Positions 1 through 8,602 are shown, counted from the first letter of the stretch. The stretch: 64,000 nucleotides of DNA from an uncultured Nocardioides sp. (GCF_947488025.1 NZ_CANKYS010000003.1:248001-312000), one strand, 5' to 3'. Notes: generated from the sequence alone by a model not told the origin. Numbers and translations are program-made.

Positions 1-5
1 TGGGG

Positions 6-1355
6 TCATTCTGCCCGTGTGACCGAGGCCACGGCCTGCCGGGCCGAGCCGATCACCGCGGGGATGCCGACACCGTCGTACGCCGCCCCGCAGACCGCGA
101 GCCCCGGCTGTCCGTCGACGGCGGCACGGATCCGCGCGACCCGCTCGAGGTGGCCGACGGCGTACTGCGGCAGGGCGCCACCCCACCGCTGCACGTGGGT
201 GTCGACGGGCCGGGCGGTGATGCCCGCGAGCGCGGCGAGGTCGGCGAGCGAGACCCGCACCAGGCCCTCGTCGCCGGCCTGGAGGGTGGCCTCCTCGCGG
301 TGGCGTCCGAGGGAGGTGCGGAGCACCACGACGTCGGGGTCGAGGTCGCGCACCCACGCCCACTTGGCGAAGGAGAAGGTCGAGGCCTTGATGGTGCGCC
401 GCTCGACCGGCGGCACGAGGAAGCCGGACCGGTCGAAGAGCGCGTCGGGCACGTCCTGGGCCCGGAAGGCGAGCGTGACGACGGCGACGCTGGCGGCCTC
501 GACCGCGGCGAGCTCCGCCGCGGCGTCCGGGAGCACCTCGCCGAGGAGGCGGGCGGTGGCCGCGGCGGGCGTGGCGAGCACGACCGCGTCGGCCTCGATC
601 GTCTCGGCGCTGGTGGTGGGGCCGACGGTCAGTGCCCAGCCGGTGGACGTACGGCGCAGGGCCCGGACGGTCGCCGAGGTGCGCACCTCGAAGCCACCGC
701 CGTCGACGACGAGGCCGGGCAGGCGCCCCATGCCGCCGGGGAGGGAGGCGAAGACCGGGGCGGTCGAGGTGGGCACGGCCGCGGCCTGCTCGAGCAGGCT
801 GCCGCGGCGGGCCATGGCGAGGAGCTGGGGGACGGCCGCGGCGGCGGAGATGCGACGGGCGTGGCCGGCGTACACCCCACCCAGCAGGGGCTCGACGAGC
901 CGGTCGACGAGCTCGTCGCCCAGGCGTGCCGCCACCAGGTCGCCGACCGAGACGTCGACGTCGACGGAGGCGTCGGTCTCGGCTCCGGCGCGGGCCAGCC
1001 CCTCCGGGCTGAGGAGACCGCTGGCGGCCAGCTGGTCGAGGTCGAAGGGGACGCCCATCAGCGAGCGCGGCATCGCGCGGAGCGCGCCCCGCGACCAGAC
1101 CGCCGACGTGGCGGGCGTCGGGTGCACCACTGCGGCACCGACCTCCTCGGCGAGCGCCAGGCCTTCGGGCCGGCGGGCGAGCATGGCCTCGGCGCCGACG
1201 TCGACGGTGAGCCCGGCGACCTCGGCGCTGCGCAGCTTGCCGCCGACCTGGGGGGAGCCCTCGAGGAGGAGGACGTCACGCCCGGCGGCGGCCAGTCCTC
1301 GAGCCGCGACGAGCCCGGCGACGCCTCCACCGACCACGACCGCGTCCCATCCCAC
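6..1355 (-). CDS. hemG: Protoporphyrinogen/coproporphyrinogen oxidase (HemY/HemG type)
   Basis: FAD-dependent oxidase of late haem synthesis. In actinobacteria this family oxidises coproporphyrinogen III to coproporphyrin III, so the name protoporphyrinogen oxidase may be historical. The 449-residue protein opens with a Rossmann FAD motif (VVGGGVAGL, about residues 7-15), followed by LLLEGSPQVGGKLRS, typical of HemY-type oxidases. A conserved C-terminal FAD segment (GAAYDGVGIPAVIGSAR) lies near residue 425. Length is normal for the family. The GTG start lies 6 nt after a TAGGCT box, so the transcript is probably leaderless. It is divergent from the NYN gene. hemE lies about 2 kb away, and in many relatives the two genes are adjacent. 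Confidence in the family is high. Confidence 0.95.
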   Translation of the reverse strand: MGWDAVVVGGGVAGLVAARGLAAAGRDVLLLEGSPQVGGKLRSAEVAGLTVDVGAEAMLARRPEGLALAEEVGAAVVHPTPATSAVWSRGALRAMPRSLMGVPFDLDQLAASGLLSPEGLARAGAETDASVDVDVSVGDLVAARLGDELVDRLVEPLLGGVYAGHARRISAAAAVPQLLAMARRGSLLEQAAAVPTSTAPVFASLPGGMGRLPGLVVDGGGFEVRTSATVRALRRTSTGWALTVGPTTSAETIEADAVVLATPAAATARLLGEVLPDAAAELAAVEAASVAVVTLAFRAQDVPDALFDRSGFLVPPVERRTIKASTFSFAKWAWVRDLDPDVVVLRTSLGRHREEATLQAGDEGLVRVSLADLAALAGITARPVDTHVQRWGGALPQYAVGHLERVARIRAAVDGQPGLAVCGAAYDGVGIPAVIGSARQAVASVTRAE

Positions 1356-1361
1356 GTGATC

Positions 1362-1371
1362 AGCCTAGGGT
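1362..1371. promoter_or_regulatory. Back-to-back -10 boxes for hemG and the NYN gene
   Basis: The palindromic core CCTAGG carries TAGGCT on the minus strand (1367-1362) and TAGGGT on the plus strand (1366-1371). Each lies exactly 6 nt before the GTG start of its gene. This is the actinobacterial leaderless promoter pattern and fixes both starts. The two -10 boxes overlap, so simultaneous polymerase occupancy is unlikely. Confidence 0.65.
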
Positions 1372-1377
1372 GCTGGT

Positions 1378-2445
1378 GTGGACGCCACCGTGAGCTCTGA
1401 CCGGATCGCCGTCATGATCGACGCCGACAACACCAGGCCCTCCTACGCGGAGGCGTTGCTGAGCGAGGTCGCGAAGTACGGCACGCCGACGATCAAGCGC
1501 GTCTACGGCGACTGGACCAACCCGCACCTGACCCAGTGGTCCCGCAAGCTCAACAGCATGGGCCTGCGCGCCATGCACCAGAACGCCTTCACCATGGGCA
1601 AGAACTCCACCGACCTGGCCCTGGTCATCGACGCCATGGACCTGCTCTACGACGACAACGTCGAGGCGTTCGCGCTCGTCACCAGCGACAGCGACTTCAC
1701 CAGCCTCGCGCACCGGCTGCGCGAGTCGGGCAAGACCGTCTACGTGCTCGGCGAGAACAAGGCACCCGACGCGCTGAAGTACGCCTGCGACAAGTTCATC
1801 GACCTCGAGGTCGTGCAGAGCGAGGAGCAGTCGAGCGACGACGAGGGTGACGACGACCGCGACGACGACCGCGACACCGGTCGTACCGACGCGGGTCTCG
1901 ACGACGCCGAGGTCGCGCGGCCGCCCAGGATCAACCTGCAGAGCGCCCTGACCCGCGCCCTCAACGCCGTCTCGGACGACGAGGGCTGGGCCAGCCTCGG
2001 CGCCCTCGGCAACCAGCTCAACCGCACCCATCCCTCCTTCGACGCACGGACGTTCGGCGGCAGCGCTGCCCGGCTCAGCACGCTGGTGGCGGACCAGCCC
2101 TACCTCGAGACGTCCGGTACGGGCAACAGCATGCGCGTGCGCCGCAAGGGAACGGCGTCGACGAAGGCTCCCGGCAAGACCGCTGCCAAGACTGCCGCCA
2201 AGACCGTTGCCAAGACCGTTGCCAAGACCGCCGCCAAGACCGGCGCGAAGTCGGCCTCCACAGAGGCTGCGGCGCCTCCTGCGCAGGCACCGAGCAGGAA
2301 GCGGACCCCAGCGAAGCGGACCGCGGCGAAGAAGGCGGCCACCGACACCGTGGCACCTCCCGAGAAGGCCGCGCCCGCCAAGAAGGCCGCCCCTGTGAAG
2401 AAGACCGCGGAGAAGCCGGTCGTGCGACAGACCCAGCGCTACTGA
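1378..2445 (+). CDS. NYN (LabA/PIN-like) domain protein with OST-HTH/LOTUS domain and basic tail
   Basis: Predicted metal-dependent RNase-fold protein. Residues about 8-150 form a NYN domain: MIDADN near residue 13, a conserved DLALVIDAMDLL helix, and LVTSDSDF with the acidic residues expected at the active site. An Asp-rich linker follows (about 155-180). Next is an OST-HTH/LOTUS-type winged helix (about 185-255), associated with RNA binding in other proteins. The last 100 residues are Ala/Lys rich with tandem AAKT/VAKT units like histone H1 or bacterial HU tails, implying nucleic-acid binding. The start is GTG, leaderless. Substrate is unknown; the family is sometimes annotated only as NYN-domain protein. 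Confidence 0.85.
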   Translation: MDATVSSDRIAVMIDADNTRPSYAEALLSEVAKYGTPTIKRVYGDWTNPHLTQWSRKLNSMGLRAMHQNAFTMGKNSTDLALVIDAMDLLYDDNVEAFALVTSDSDFTSLAHRLRESGKTVYVLGENKAPDALKYACDKFIDLEVVQSEEQSSDDEGDDDRDDDRDTGRTDAGLDDAEVARPPRINLQSALTRALNAVSDDEGWASLGALGNQLNRTHPSFDARTFGGSAARLSTLVADQPYLETSGTGNSMRVRRKGTASTKAPGKTAAKTAAKTVAKTVAKTAAKTGAKSASTEAAAPPAQAPSRKRTPAKRTAAKKAATDTVAPPEKAAPAKKAAPVKKTAEKPVVRQTQRY

Positions 2446-2514
2446 CGGGTCACGGTTGCATCACGGCTGCGCCGGGACCGGAACCGGCGCCTGTCGCGTC
2501 GGCGTCGGACGGCC

Positions 2515-3486
2515 ATGACCCTCACCGCGACCCGCTCCCGCACCGCGGGGCTCCTCACCGGACTCGTCACCGCCCTCACCATGACGGCCCTCCTGGCCGC
2601 CTGCTCCTCCAGCGACAGCGAAAGCGGCGGCGACGCCGTCTCCGGGGAGGCGTCGAGCGAGACGTCCAGCGACTCCGGGGGCAGCTCGGCCGGCAGCTCG
2701 GCGGACACCTCGTCCGGGGCGGACCGGTCGACCTCGCAGGGCGAGGACTCCGGTGCCGCCGACGGCCCGACCACACCGGAGATGCAGCGGTCGGTCATCT
2801 CCAGCGGGACCGTCTCGCTCGCGGGCGAGGACGTCCGGGATACCCGCCGCGACGTGCAGCGCGTCGTCGACGCGCAGGGCGGTGAGATCACCGACGAGAC
2901 CACCGAGACCGACTCCGAGGGCGACACCTCCTACGTGCGGATGGTCGTGCGCGTGCCGAGCGCGAAGTTCGGGGAGACGATGTCGGCGCTCGAGCAGGTC
3001 GGGGTGCTCCGCTCGTCCGACCGCGGCTCGGAGGACGTGACCACCCAGGTCATCGACAACGGCGCCCGGGTCCGCGCCCAGGAGGCCAGCCTGCGCCGGG
3101 TCGAGCTGCTGCTCGCCGACGCCCGCGACCTCAAGGACGTCATCTGGATCGAGTCCCAGCTCACCGGCCGGCAGGCCGAGCTCGACTCCCTGAAGTCGCA
3201 GCAGTCGTGGCTGGCCGACCAGACGTCGCTGTCGACCATCACCGTCGACATCTCCACCCAGCAGGTCGTCGAGGACGAGCCCGAGGAGGAGCGGCCCACG
3301 GGCTTCCTCGCCGGGCTCGACGGCGGTTCGAAGGCCCTCGGTGCGGTGGTGACGGTGCTGTCCACCGTCCTCGGCGCGCTCCTCCCCTTCGCAGCGGTCG
3401 CCCTGGTGCTCGGGCTGCCGGTCTGGCTCGTCGTACGACGCCGCCGCACTCCCGCGCCGCGGGTGGCGGCCGACAGCACCGAGTGA
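2515..3486 (+). CDS. DUF4349 lipoprotein with C-terminal membrane anchor
   Basis: Secreted, lipid-anchored protein of unknown function. A signal peptide ends in the lipobox LAAC (Cys30). A Ser/Glu/Asp-rich linker to about residue 90 follows, then a DUF4349 domain (about 95-250) with a central helical hairpin. The C-terminus has a hydrophobic segment (about 270-305) followed by an RRRR stop-transfer signal. It is therefore held at both ends: lipid anchor outside and basic tail inside. It converges with hemE, 13 bp between stops. Family members occur across bacteria without an assigned role; a mechanical or signalling role at the envelope is only a guess. Confidence 0.85.
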   Translation: MTLTATRSRTAGLLTGLVTALTMTALLAACSSSDSESGGDAVSGEASSETSSDSGGSSAGSSADTSSGADRSTSQGEDSGAADGPTTPEMQRSVISSGTVSLAGEDVRDTRRDVQRVVDAQGGEITDETTETDSEGDTSYVRMVVRVPSAKFGETMSALEQVGVLRSSDRGSEDVTTQVIDNGARVRAQEASLRRVELLLADARDLKDVIWIESQLTGRQAELDSLKSQQSWLADQTSLSTITVDISTQQVVEDEPEEERPTGFLAGLDGGSKALGAVVTVLSTVLGALLPFAAVALVLGLPVWLVVRRRRTPAPRVAADSTE

Positions 3487-3499
3487 GCGGTGACGCCGA

Positions 3500-4546
3500 T
3501 CAGCAGCCGTGCACGAAGTCGGTGAGCGCCGTGAGCTGACCCGGGTCCGTCGAGGGGATGACACCGTGGCCGAGGTTGAAGATGTGGCCCTTGGCGGCGC
3601 GGCCCGCCTCGATGATCTCGGCCGCCCGGGCGGTCATCACCTCGGTGGGCGCGAAGACCAGGGTCGGGTCGAGGTTGCCCTGCACGACCCGGTCGCCGAC
3701 GAGCGGGATCGCCTGCTCCAGCGGCGTACGCCAGTCGACACCGACCACGTCGGCGCCGGCCTCGCCCATCAGGCCGAGCAGGTTGCTGGTGCCGACACCG
3801 AAGTGGATCCGCGGCACCCCGAGCTCGCCGGCCGCGGACAGCACCCGCTCGGAGTGCGGCATGACGGAGGCGCGGTAGTCGGCAGGCGTGAGGGCGCCGG
3901 CCCAGGAGTCGAAGAGCTGCACGGCCGACGCGCCCGCCTCGACCTGGATGCGGAGGTAGGCGGAGGCGATCCCGGCGATCTTGCGCATCAGCGCGTCCCA
4001 CACGTCGGGAGCGCCGAACATCATCGCCTTGGTCTTCGCGTGCTCCTTCGACGGACCGCCCTCGACGAGGTACGACGCGACGGTGAAGGGCGCACCGGCG
4101 AAGCCGATGAGCGGGGTCGCGCCGAGCTCGGCGACGAGCTGGCGCACCGCCTGGGAGATGAACGGCACGTGCTCGGGCGTCAGGTCGGGGATCGCCTCGA
4201 CGTCGGCGAGGGTGCGCACGGGTGCGGCCACGACCGGACCGACGCCCGGCTTGATGTCGAGGTCGACGCCGACCGCCTTCAGCGGCAGCACGATGTCGGA
4301 GAAGAAGATCGCCGCGTCCACGCCGTAGCGGCGCACGGGCTGGAGGGTGATCTCGGTGACCAGGTCGGCGTCCATGCAGGACTCCAGCATCCCGATGCCC
4401 TCGCGGACCTTCAGGTACTCCGGGAGCGAACGACCCGCCTGCCGCATGTACCAGACCGGGGTGTGGGACGGGACCTCCCCGCGCGCCGCCGCGAGGAAGG
4501 GGCTCTGGGCCAGTCCGGGATGGGGCGTGGGTACGGCGTCGGTCAC
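3500..4546 (-). CDS. hemE: Uroporphyrinogen decarboxylase
   Basis: Cytosolic enzyme that decarboxylates the four acetate side chains of uroporphyrinogen III to give coproporphyrinogen III, upstream of HemG in haem synthesis. The family signature WYMRQAGRSLPEY is at about residues 33-45. The segments FDSWAG and HFGVGTSNLLGLM, with the conserved aspartate in GVDWRTPL, are also present. The reading frame stays open to a GTG at 4582. GTG 4546 is chosen because it gives a family-typical N-terminus and follows GAAGAT by 6 nt. Length is 348 residues, as expected. It is divergent from the DUF3000 gene. Confidence 0.96.
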   Translation of the reverse strand: MTDAVPTPHPGLAQSPFLAAARGEVPSHTPVWYMRQAGRSLPEYLKVREGIGMLESCMDADLVTEITLQPVRRYGVDAAIFFSDIVLPLKAVGVDLDIKPGVGPVVAAPVRTLADVEAIPDLTPEHVPFISQAVRQLVAELGATPLIGFAGAPFTVASYLVEGGPSKEHAKTKAMMFGAPDVWDALMRKIAGIASAYLRIQVEAGASAVQLFDSWAGALTPADYRASVMPHSERVLSAAGELGVPRIHFGVGTSNLLGLMGEAGADVVGVDWRTPLEQAIPLVGDRVVQGNLDPTLVFAPTEVMTARAAEIIEAGRAAKGHIFNLGHGVIPSTDPGQLTALTDFVHGC

Positions 4547-4605
4547 CCGCGAATCTTCGCAGGTCAGGCGGCGTGGCGGCACATCGGCAGAGCCGGGCGC
4601 TGGCC

Positions 4606-4611
4606 TACTCT
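4606..4611 (+). promoter_or_regulatory. -10 box for the DUF3000 gene
   Basis: TACTCT ends 6 nt before the ATG at 4618, which predicts a leaderless transcript and excludes the longer in-frame upstream starts. Confidence 0.55.
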
Positions 4612-4617
4612 GACCTC

Positions 4618-5238
4618 ATGGTGGCCCGTCACGAGACCCACCCGGGCAGTGCTGCCGCGGCTGGGCCCGCGGAGTTCCGCGCGGCTGTGGAGTCGATGCG
4701 TCGGGCCTCGCTGCGCCCGGAGGTCTTCTGCGAGGAGATGCCCGCGCCCCAGCGCATCGCGCCGTGGTCGTCGGCGCTCAGCGGTGACGTCACGGTCGAC
4801 GAGGAGGACCTCGGCACCGGTCGCCTGATCCTGCTGCACGACCCCGCCGGCAACGACGCGTGGGACGGCACGTTCCGCTGCGTGGCCTACGCGCGCGCCG
4901 ACATCGACCCCGAGCTCGGCGCCGACCCGATGCTCGCCGCCGTCGGCTGGTCGTGGCTGGTCGAGGCGCTCGACGCCCACGGCGCCGGCCACCACGCCGC
5001 CTCCGGCACGGTCACCTGCGTCACCACCGAGAGCTTCGGCGGGATGGCCGACGAGGACGGCTCCGCCCAGGTCGAGATCCGTGCCTCGTGGACGCCCGAC
5101 GTCGACGAGGACGGCGGGCTCGACATGACCGCCCACGTCGAGGCGTGGGGCGAGCTGATGTGCACGGCCGTCGGCCTGCCCCCGGTGCCCGAGGGCGTCA
5201 CGGCCATCCCCAGCCGACGCGGACAGCGCGGCACCTGA
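4618..5238 (+). CDS. DUF3000 family protein
   Basis: Conserved actinobacterial protein of unknown function, 206 residues and probably cytosolic, with no signal peptide or membrane segment. The family is recognised from the N-terminal block EFRAAVESMRRASLRPEVFCEEMPAP and the core GVGWSWL-like segment AVGWSWLVEAL followed by GTVTCVTTESFG. (Sequence pieces are separate motifs.) In many actinobacteria this gene sits beside hemE and a RNase D gene, as here; RNase D begins 4 bp after its stop, so the two are likely cotranscribed. The conserved neighbourhood suggests a housekeeping role but does not identify it. Confidence 0.85.
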   Translation: MVARHETHPGSAAAAGPAEFRAAVESMRRASLRPEVFCEEMPAPQRIAPWSSALSGDVTVDEEDLGTGRLILLHDPAGNDAWDGTFRCVAYARADIDPELGADPMLAAVGWSWLVEALDAHGAGHHAASGTVTCVTTESFGGMADEDGSAQVEIRASWTPDVDEDGGLDMTAHVEAWGELMCTAVGLPPVPEGVTAIPSRRGQRGT

Positions 5239-5242
5239 CCCG

Positions 5243-6577
5243 ATGCCCGACATCGCTGACCACTCCCCCGACGGCGGGCCCGAGCCCGACGCCGCTCCCG
5301 ACGCCGTGGCCGACAACGCTCCCGACGCCGCTCCCGACGCCGCTCCCGACGTTGAACCCGAGGCGCCGCCCGCCCCGCTCCTCGAGCTGCGCGACGGCCT
5401 CCCCGACGTCGTCGACACCGACGCCGGCCTGCTCGAGGCGTGCGCCGCGCTGGCGGGCGCGACGGGACCGACCGCCATCGACGCCGAGCGGGCCTCGGGC
5501 TACCGCTACTCCAACCGCGCCTACCTCATCCAGCTGCGCCGCGAGGGCGCCGGCACGTGGCTCGTCGACCCCATCGGCATGTCGACGCTGGCACCCCTGC
5601 AGGAGGCCCTCGCCGGCTCCGAGTGGATCCTCCACGCCGCCACCCAGGACCTCCCCTGCCTGCGCGAGGTCGGCCTCACCCCGACCAGCCTGTTCGACAC
5701 CGAGCTCGCCGGCCGCCTGCTGGGCTACCCCCGCGTCGGGCTGGCCACGCTGGTGGAGACGGTGCTGGGCCAGCGGATGCGCAAGGAGCACTCGGCCGCC
5801 GACTGGTCCACCCGCCCGCTGCCGGAGTCGTGGCTGGAGTACGCCGCACTCGACGTCGAGGTGCTCCTCGAGCTCCGCGAGCACATGGCCACCGAGCTCG
5901 AGCGGGCCGGCAAGACCGAGTGGGCGCGCCAGGAGTTCGAGAACCTGCTCGGCTTCGAGCCGGCCGTGCGGGTCGACGCGTGGCGTCGTACGTCCGGCGT
6001 GCACCGGCTGCGCGGTCGCCGCGCCCTCGGCGCTGCCCGCGCGCTGTGGGAGGCGCGCGACGAGATCGCCGCCGAGCGCGACGTCACACCGGGGAGGATC
6101 CTGCCCGACTCCGCGATCGTGGTCGCCGCGACGGCCATGCCCACCGACCGCCGCGCGCTGCTCGCCACCCAGGGCTTCCACGGTCGAGGCGCCAGCCGCT
6201 ACGCCGCGACCTGGGTCGAGGCCCTGCGCCGGGTCCGCGAGATGGACGAGGACGACCTGCCCACCCGGGCTCCCCGCGGCGAGGGCCCCCCGCACCCGCG
6301 CACCTGGGCCGAGCGCGAACCGGTCGCCGACCGCCGATTCAAGGCCGCCCGCGAGGCGATGCTCAACCTCGCCGAGGTGCACCACCTGCCGGTGGAGAAC
6401 CTGCTCACCCCCGACTACCTCCGGCGGCTGATGTGGGCGCCCCCGGCGACCCGCGAGCCGGCCGAGCTGGCCGAGGCCGTCCGTGCCCAGCTGGCGTCGT
6501 ACGGCGCCCGCGCCTGGCAGGCCGAGCTGGTCACCGGCGCGCTGGTGGGCGCGATCCTCGGGGCCGAGCGGGAGTAG
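5243..6577 (+). CDS. rnd: Ribonuclease D family 3'-5' exonuclease with HRDC domain
   Basis: DEDD-family exonuclease, presumably for tRNA or other stable RNA 3' processing. Residues about 55-225 carry the motifs: AIDAERA (Exo I, D and E), HAATQDLPCL (Exo II D) and YAALDVEVLLEL (Exo III Y...D). An HRDC nucleic-acid-binding domain follows (about 245-325). The N-terminal 50 residues are acidic and repetitive (tandem PDAA units), unusual for RNase D and probably disordered. It begins 4 bp after the DUF3000 stop. The stop codon is inside a palindrome shared with the convergent lipoprotein gene. Confidence 0.92.
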   Translation: MPDIADHSPDGGPEPDAAPDAVADNAPDAAPDAAPDVEPEAPPAPLLELRDGLPDVVDTDAGLLEACAALAGATGPTAIDAERASGYRYSNRAYLIQLRREGAGTWLVDPIGMSTLAPLQEALAGSEWILHAATQDLPCLREVGLTPTSLFDTELAGRLLGYPRVGLATLVETVLGQRMRKEHSAADWSTRPLPESWLEYAALDVEVLLELREHMATELERAGKTEWARQEFENLLGFEPAVRVDAWRRTSGVHRLRGRRALGAARALWEARDEIAAERDVTPGRILPDSAIVVAATAMPTDRRALLATQGFHGRGASRYAATWVEALRRVREMDEDDLPTRAPRGEGPPHPRTWAEREPVADRRFKAAREAMLNLAEVHHLPVENLLTPDYLRRLMWAPPATREPAELAEAVRAQLASYGARAWQAELVTGALVGAILGAERE

Positions 6578-6590
6578 GGCCCCCTACTCC
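6571..6590. terminator. Palindrome spanning both convergent stop codons
   Basis: GGAGTAGGG (6571-6579) pairs with CCCTACTCC (6582-6590) around a 2-nt centre. The TAG stops of RNase D (+) and of the binding-protein gene (-) both lie in the arms. As DNA it is a near-perfect 20-bp palindrome. As RNA the loop would need opening by a pair or two. It is a probable bidirectional terminator without a U tract, common in high-GC actinobacteria. Confidence 0.45.
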
Positions 6591-7987
6591 GACGGGGACT
6601 CCGTCGGTTCCGGGGTCTCGGTCTCGGTCTCCTCGGGGGACAGGATGGTCCGCGAGACCTCGTCGATCTGCTCCGTCGTCGTCTCGAGGTCGAGCACCCC
6701 GGGCGCGGTGACGAGCTGGTCCAGCAGCGGCGTCACGGCATCGACCAGTTCCTCGCGCTGGTCGATGAAGGGCGGCACGACCATGTAGCGGATGCTCGAG
6801 TTGAACGCGGCCGCGTTGGCGGGCTCCTGGCCGGGCGCGAGGAAGTCGTCGGAGGCGGCGACCGACGTGTTGGCCGGGACGATGTAGCCCGTCGAGGCCA
6901 CGGTCGCGATGGCCTCGTCGGAGACGGCGTAGGCGATGAAGTCGGCGGCGTCGCCGGTGACCTCGGAGTCCGCGGACAGGCACAGTCCGCTGATGTCACC
7001 CACCGTGGCGCGGTCGTCGATGACGGGCATCGGCAGGACGTCGAAGTCGAGGTCCTCGGCCTCGCGCATCTCCGGCACGAGGTTGCGGAAGCCGGCGACC
7101 ATCGCGAGCTCGCCGCGCTTGAACAGCTGCACCGGCGTCGCGCGCGCGAGCTGGGCGTTGGTCGGCGTGAGCGTGGCGTTGCGCAGGATGGCGAGGGTCT
7201 CGCTGAGCGCCTCGCGCGTCGAGTCGTCGCTGAAGGCGAGGGACGTGGGCGCGTCGTCGTCGTCGAAGACCTGCCCGCCACCGGAGTAGATGAAGGGCGC
7301 CAGGCCCTGCAGCGTCGGGTCGATCCAGACGCCGCGGCGGTCGCCGCGGCGCGAGGCGAACTGCGCGGCGGCGCCGAACTCCGCGAGGGTCCACCGCTCG
7401 CGGACGCCCTCGTCGTTGGCGGTCGGCACGTCGTACTCCCGACGCTCCATCTTGTCGAAGTCGACGACGTCGGTGTTGTAGTAGATGACCATCGGGGACA
7501 CCGAGTAGGCCATGCACTGGAGCTCGTCGTCCATCGCGAAGGCGTCGACGGCGTCGCGCGAGAAGCGGTCCCCGAAGTCGACGCCACGCTCGTCGAGCAG
7601 CAGGCTCACCGGCTGGAGCGCCTCGGCGTCGACGAGCTGGTCGAGGTCGATGCGCGAGGTGAGGAACGCGTCCGGGGCGTTGCCGGCGAGCACGTCCTCG
7701 AGCGCCGACTCGTGGTCGGGCCACGACTGCAGGGTGACCTTGCGGGTCGTGGACTCGGCGTTGAAGGAGTCCACGACGCTCTGGAAGGCCGCGACCTCCT
7801 CCTCGGTGCCGTAGGCGCCGAAGGTGACCTCGCGCGGCTTCTCGGTCGGCTTGCCGGACTGACCGGCGCTCGGCGACGGGGTCGGCTGCGGGTCGGGCTC
7901 GGCGTCCCCGGTGCACGCAGCCGTCGTCAGCGCGACCGTGAGGGCCGTCGCGAGCAGGGCACTGCGGCGCAAGGAGGAGCGAGACAC
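6584..7987 (-). CDS. Extracellular solute-binding lipoprotein (family 1, sugar ABC type)
   Basis: Lipid-anchored binding protein of the maltose/sugar type. A signal peptide with lipobox TAAC (Cys25) is followed by a Pro/Ser/Thr linker. A bilobal domain follows with family 1 hallmarks: an early VTFGAYGTEEEVAAF strand-helix, GNAPDAFLTS near residue 105, and YYNTDVVDF in the middle. It ends in a Glu/Thr/Pro-rich tail. No permease or ATPase gene is adjacent, so it is an orphan that must use distant permeases or act in sensing. The GTG start lies 6 nt downstream of TAGGGT. Confidence 0.88.
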   Translation of the reverse strand: MSRSSLRRSALLATALTVALTTAACTGDAEPDPQPTPSPSAGQSGKPTEKPREVTFGAYGTEEEVAAFQSVVDSFNAESTTRKVTLQSWPDHESALEDVLAGNAPDAFLTSRIDLDQLVDAEALQPVSLLLDERGVDFGDRFSRDAVDAFAMDDELQCMAYSVSPMVIYYNTDVVDFDKMERREYDVPTANDEGVRERWTLAEFGAAAQFASRRGDRRGVWIDPTLQGLAPFIYSGGGQVFDDDDAPTSLAFSDDSTREALSETLAILRNATLTPTNAQLARATPVQLFKRGELAMVAGFRNLVPEMREAEDLDFDVLPMPVIDDRATVGDISGLCLSADSEVTGDAADFIAYAVSDEAIATVASTGYIVPANTSVAASDDFLAPGQEPANAAAFNSSIRYMVVPPFIDQREELVDAVTPLLDQLVTAPGVLDLETTTEQIDEVSRTILSPEETETETPEPTESPSE

Positions 7988-7993
7988 GGCCAG

Positions 7994-7999
7994 ACCCTA
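7994..7999 (-). promoter_or_regulatory. -10 box for the sugar-type binding lipoprotein
   Basis: Minus-strand TAGGGT ends 6 nt before the GTG start at 7987; leaderless pattern. Confidence 0.55.
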
Positions 8000-8473
8000 T
8001 CGGGAGAGACCACGCCGAGCCTCCACGACGGACGTGAAGATCGTCTCGTCGAGCGCGGCCCCCTCCCGTCGTACGGCGCCGCGCTCGAGGCGGACCAGTC
8101 GGTCGAGGCGGACCTCGCTGGGCCGGCCCTGGGAGTCCCAGCCGCCGGTGCCGACGTCCATCCAGTACCGACCCCACCGGGCCTCGTCCTCGGCGTCGCG
8201 GTCGTGGTCCTGGCTGCTGAGCATCAGCCCGACCCAGCCGTCGTCCGGCCCGTCCCCCGCGGTGTCGAGGACCAGCACGGGCCGGTCCTTGCCCTGGCTC
8301 GGGTCGTCCTCGTAGGGCACCCACGCCCACACGACCTCGCCGGGGTCGGGCTCGCCGTCGATCTCGGGGGCGTACGACGACCCGGCCGCGGTGCCGCCCG
8401 GGGGCGTGCTCCCGGTGCTGCTCGGGGTCGAGGTGCCGGAGAAGAACGCGCTGATGCGCTTGGCGATGCTCAC
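7997..8473 (-). CDS. PemK/MazF-like domain protein, orphan
   Basis: 158-residue protein whose core (about residues 40-130) resembles the PemK/MazF toxin fold: PGEVVWAWVPYEDDPSQGKDRP matches the GDIVW...QGxRPVLV entry strand, and VRLDRLVRL matches the late strand of the family. The N-terminal 35 residues are Ser/Thr/Gly-rich. No antitoxin-like small gene is adjacent, so it is unlikely to be a standard toxin-antitoxin pair. Related orphan proteins are common in Nocardioidaceae. The GTG start is 6 nt after TAGGCT (8485-8480). It could be an RNase or a catalytically dead relative; the sequence does not decide. Confidence 0.7.
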   Translation of the reverse strand: MSIAKRISAFFSGTSTPSSTGSTPPGGTAAGSSYAPEIDGEPDPGEVVWAWVPYEDDPSQGKDRPVLVLDTAGDGPDDGWVGLMLSSQDHDRDAEDEARWGRYWMDVGTGGWDSQGRPSEVRLDRLVRLERGAVRREGAALDETIFTSVVEARRGLSR

Positions 8474-8479
8474 CCGGCG

Positions 8480-8485
8480 AGCCTA
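8480..8485 (-). promoter_or_regulatory. -10 box for the PemK-like gene
   Basis: Minus-strand TAGGCT ends 6 nt before the GTG start at 8473. The gene therefore has its own leaderless promoter, independent of the structured element just upstream. Confidence 0.55.
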
Positions 8486-8505
8486 GTGGCGGACCGGGCG
8501 GGTGA

Positions 8506-8598
8506 GTGAGTGCGCCGGACCGGGAGCGCCTCACGGCGCGTGGCCGCTCGTAGCGGCTTATTTTGGGACCCGGGGCTGCCACAGCCCGGCGCACTCAC
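8506..8598 (-). ncRNA. Candidate structured RNA (multi-stem element)
   Basis: A perfect 13-bp outer stem (8506-8518 with 8586-8598) encloses further helices: CCGGG/CCCGG (8520-8524 with 8569-8573), GCCGCT/AGCGGC (8543-8548 with 8552-8557), GCGCC/GGCGC (8526-8530 with 8535-8539), and an alternative GGGCT/AGCCC hairpin (8573-8577 with 8583-8587). Read on the minus strand, the GCGCC helix is capped by GTGA, a GNRA tetraloop. A TAAAAT box (8608-8603) places a predicted start at the 5' base of the outer stem. I do not recognise the family. Confidence 0.5.
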
Positions 8599-8602
8599 GG
8601 AC

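Noticed and set aside
7997..8473. Complete PemK/MazF toxin-antitoxin system
   Set aside because: No antitoxin gene on either side; kept only as a PemK-like orphan.
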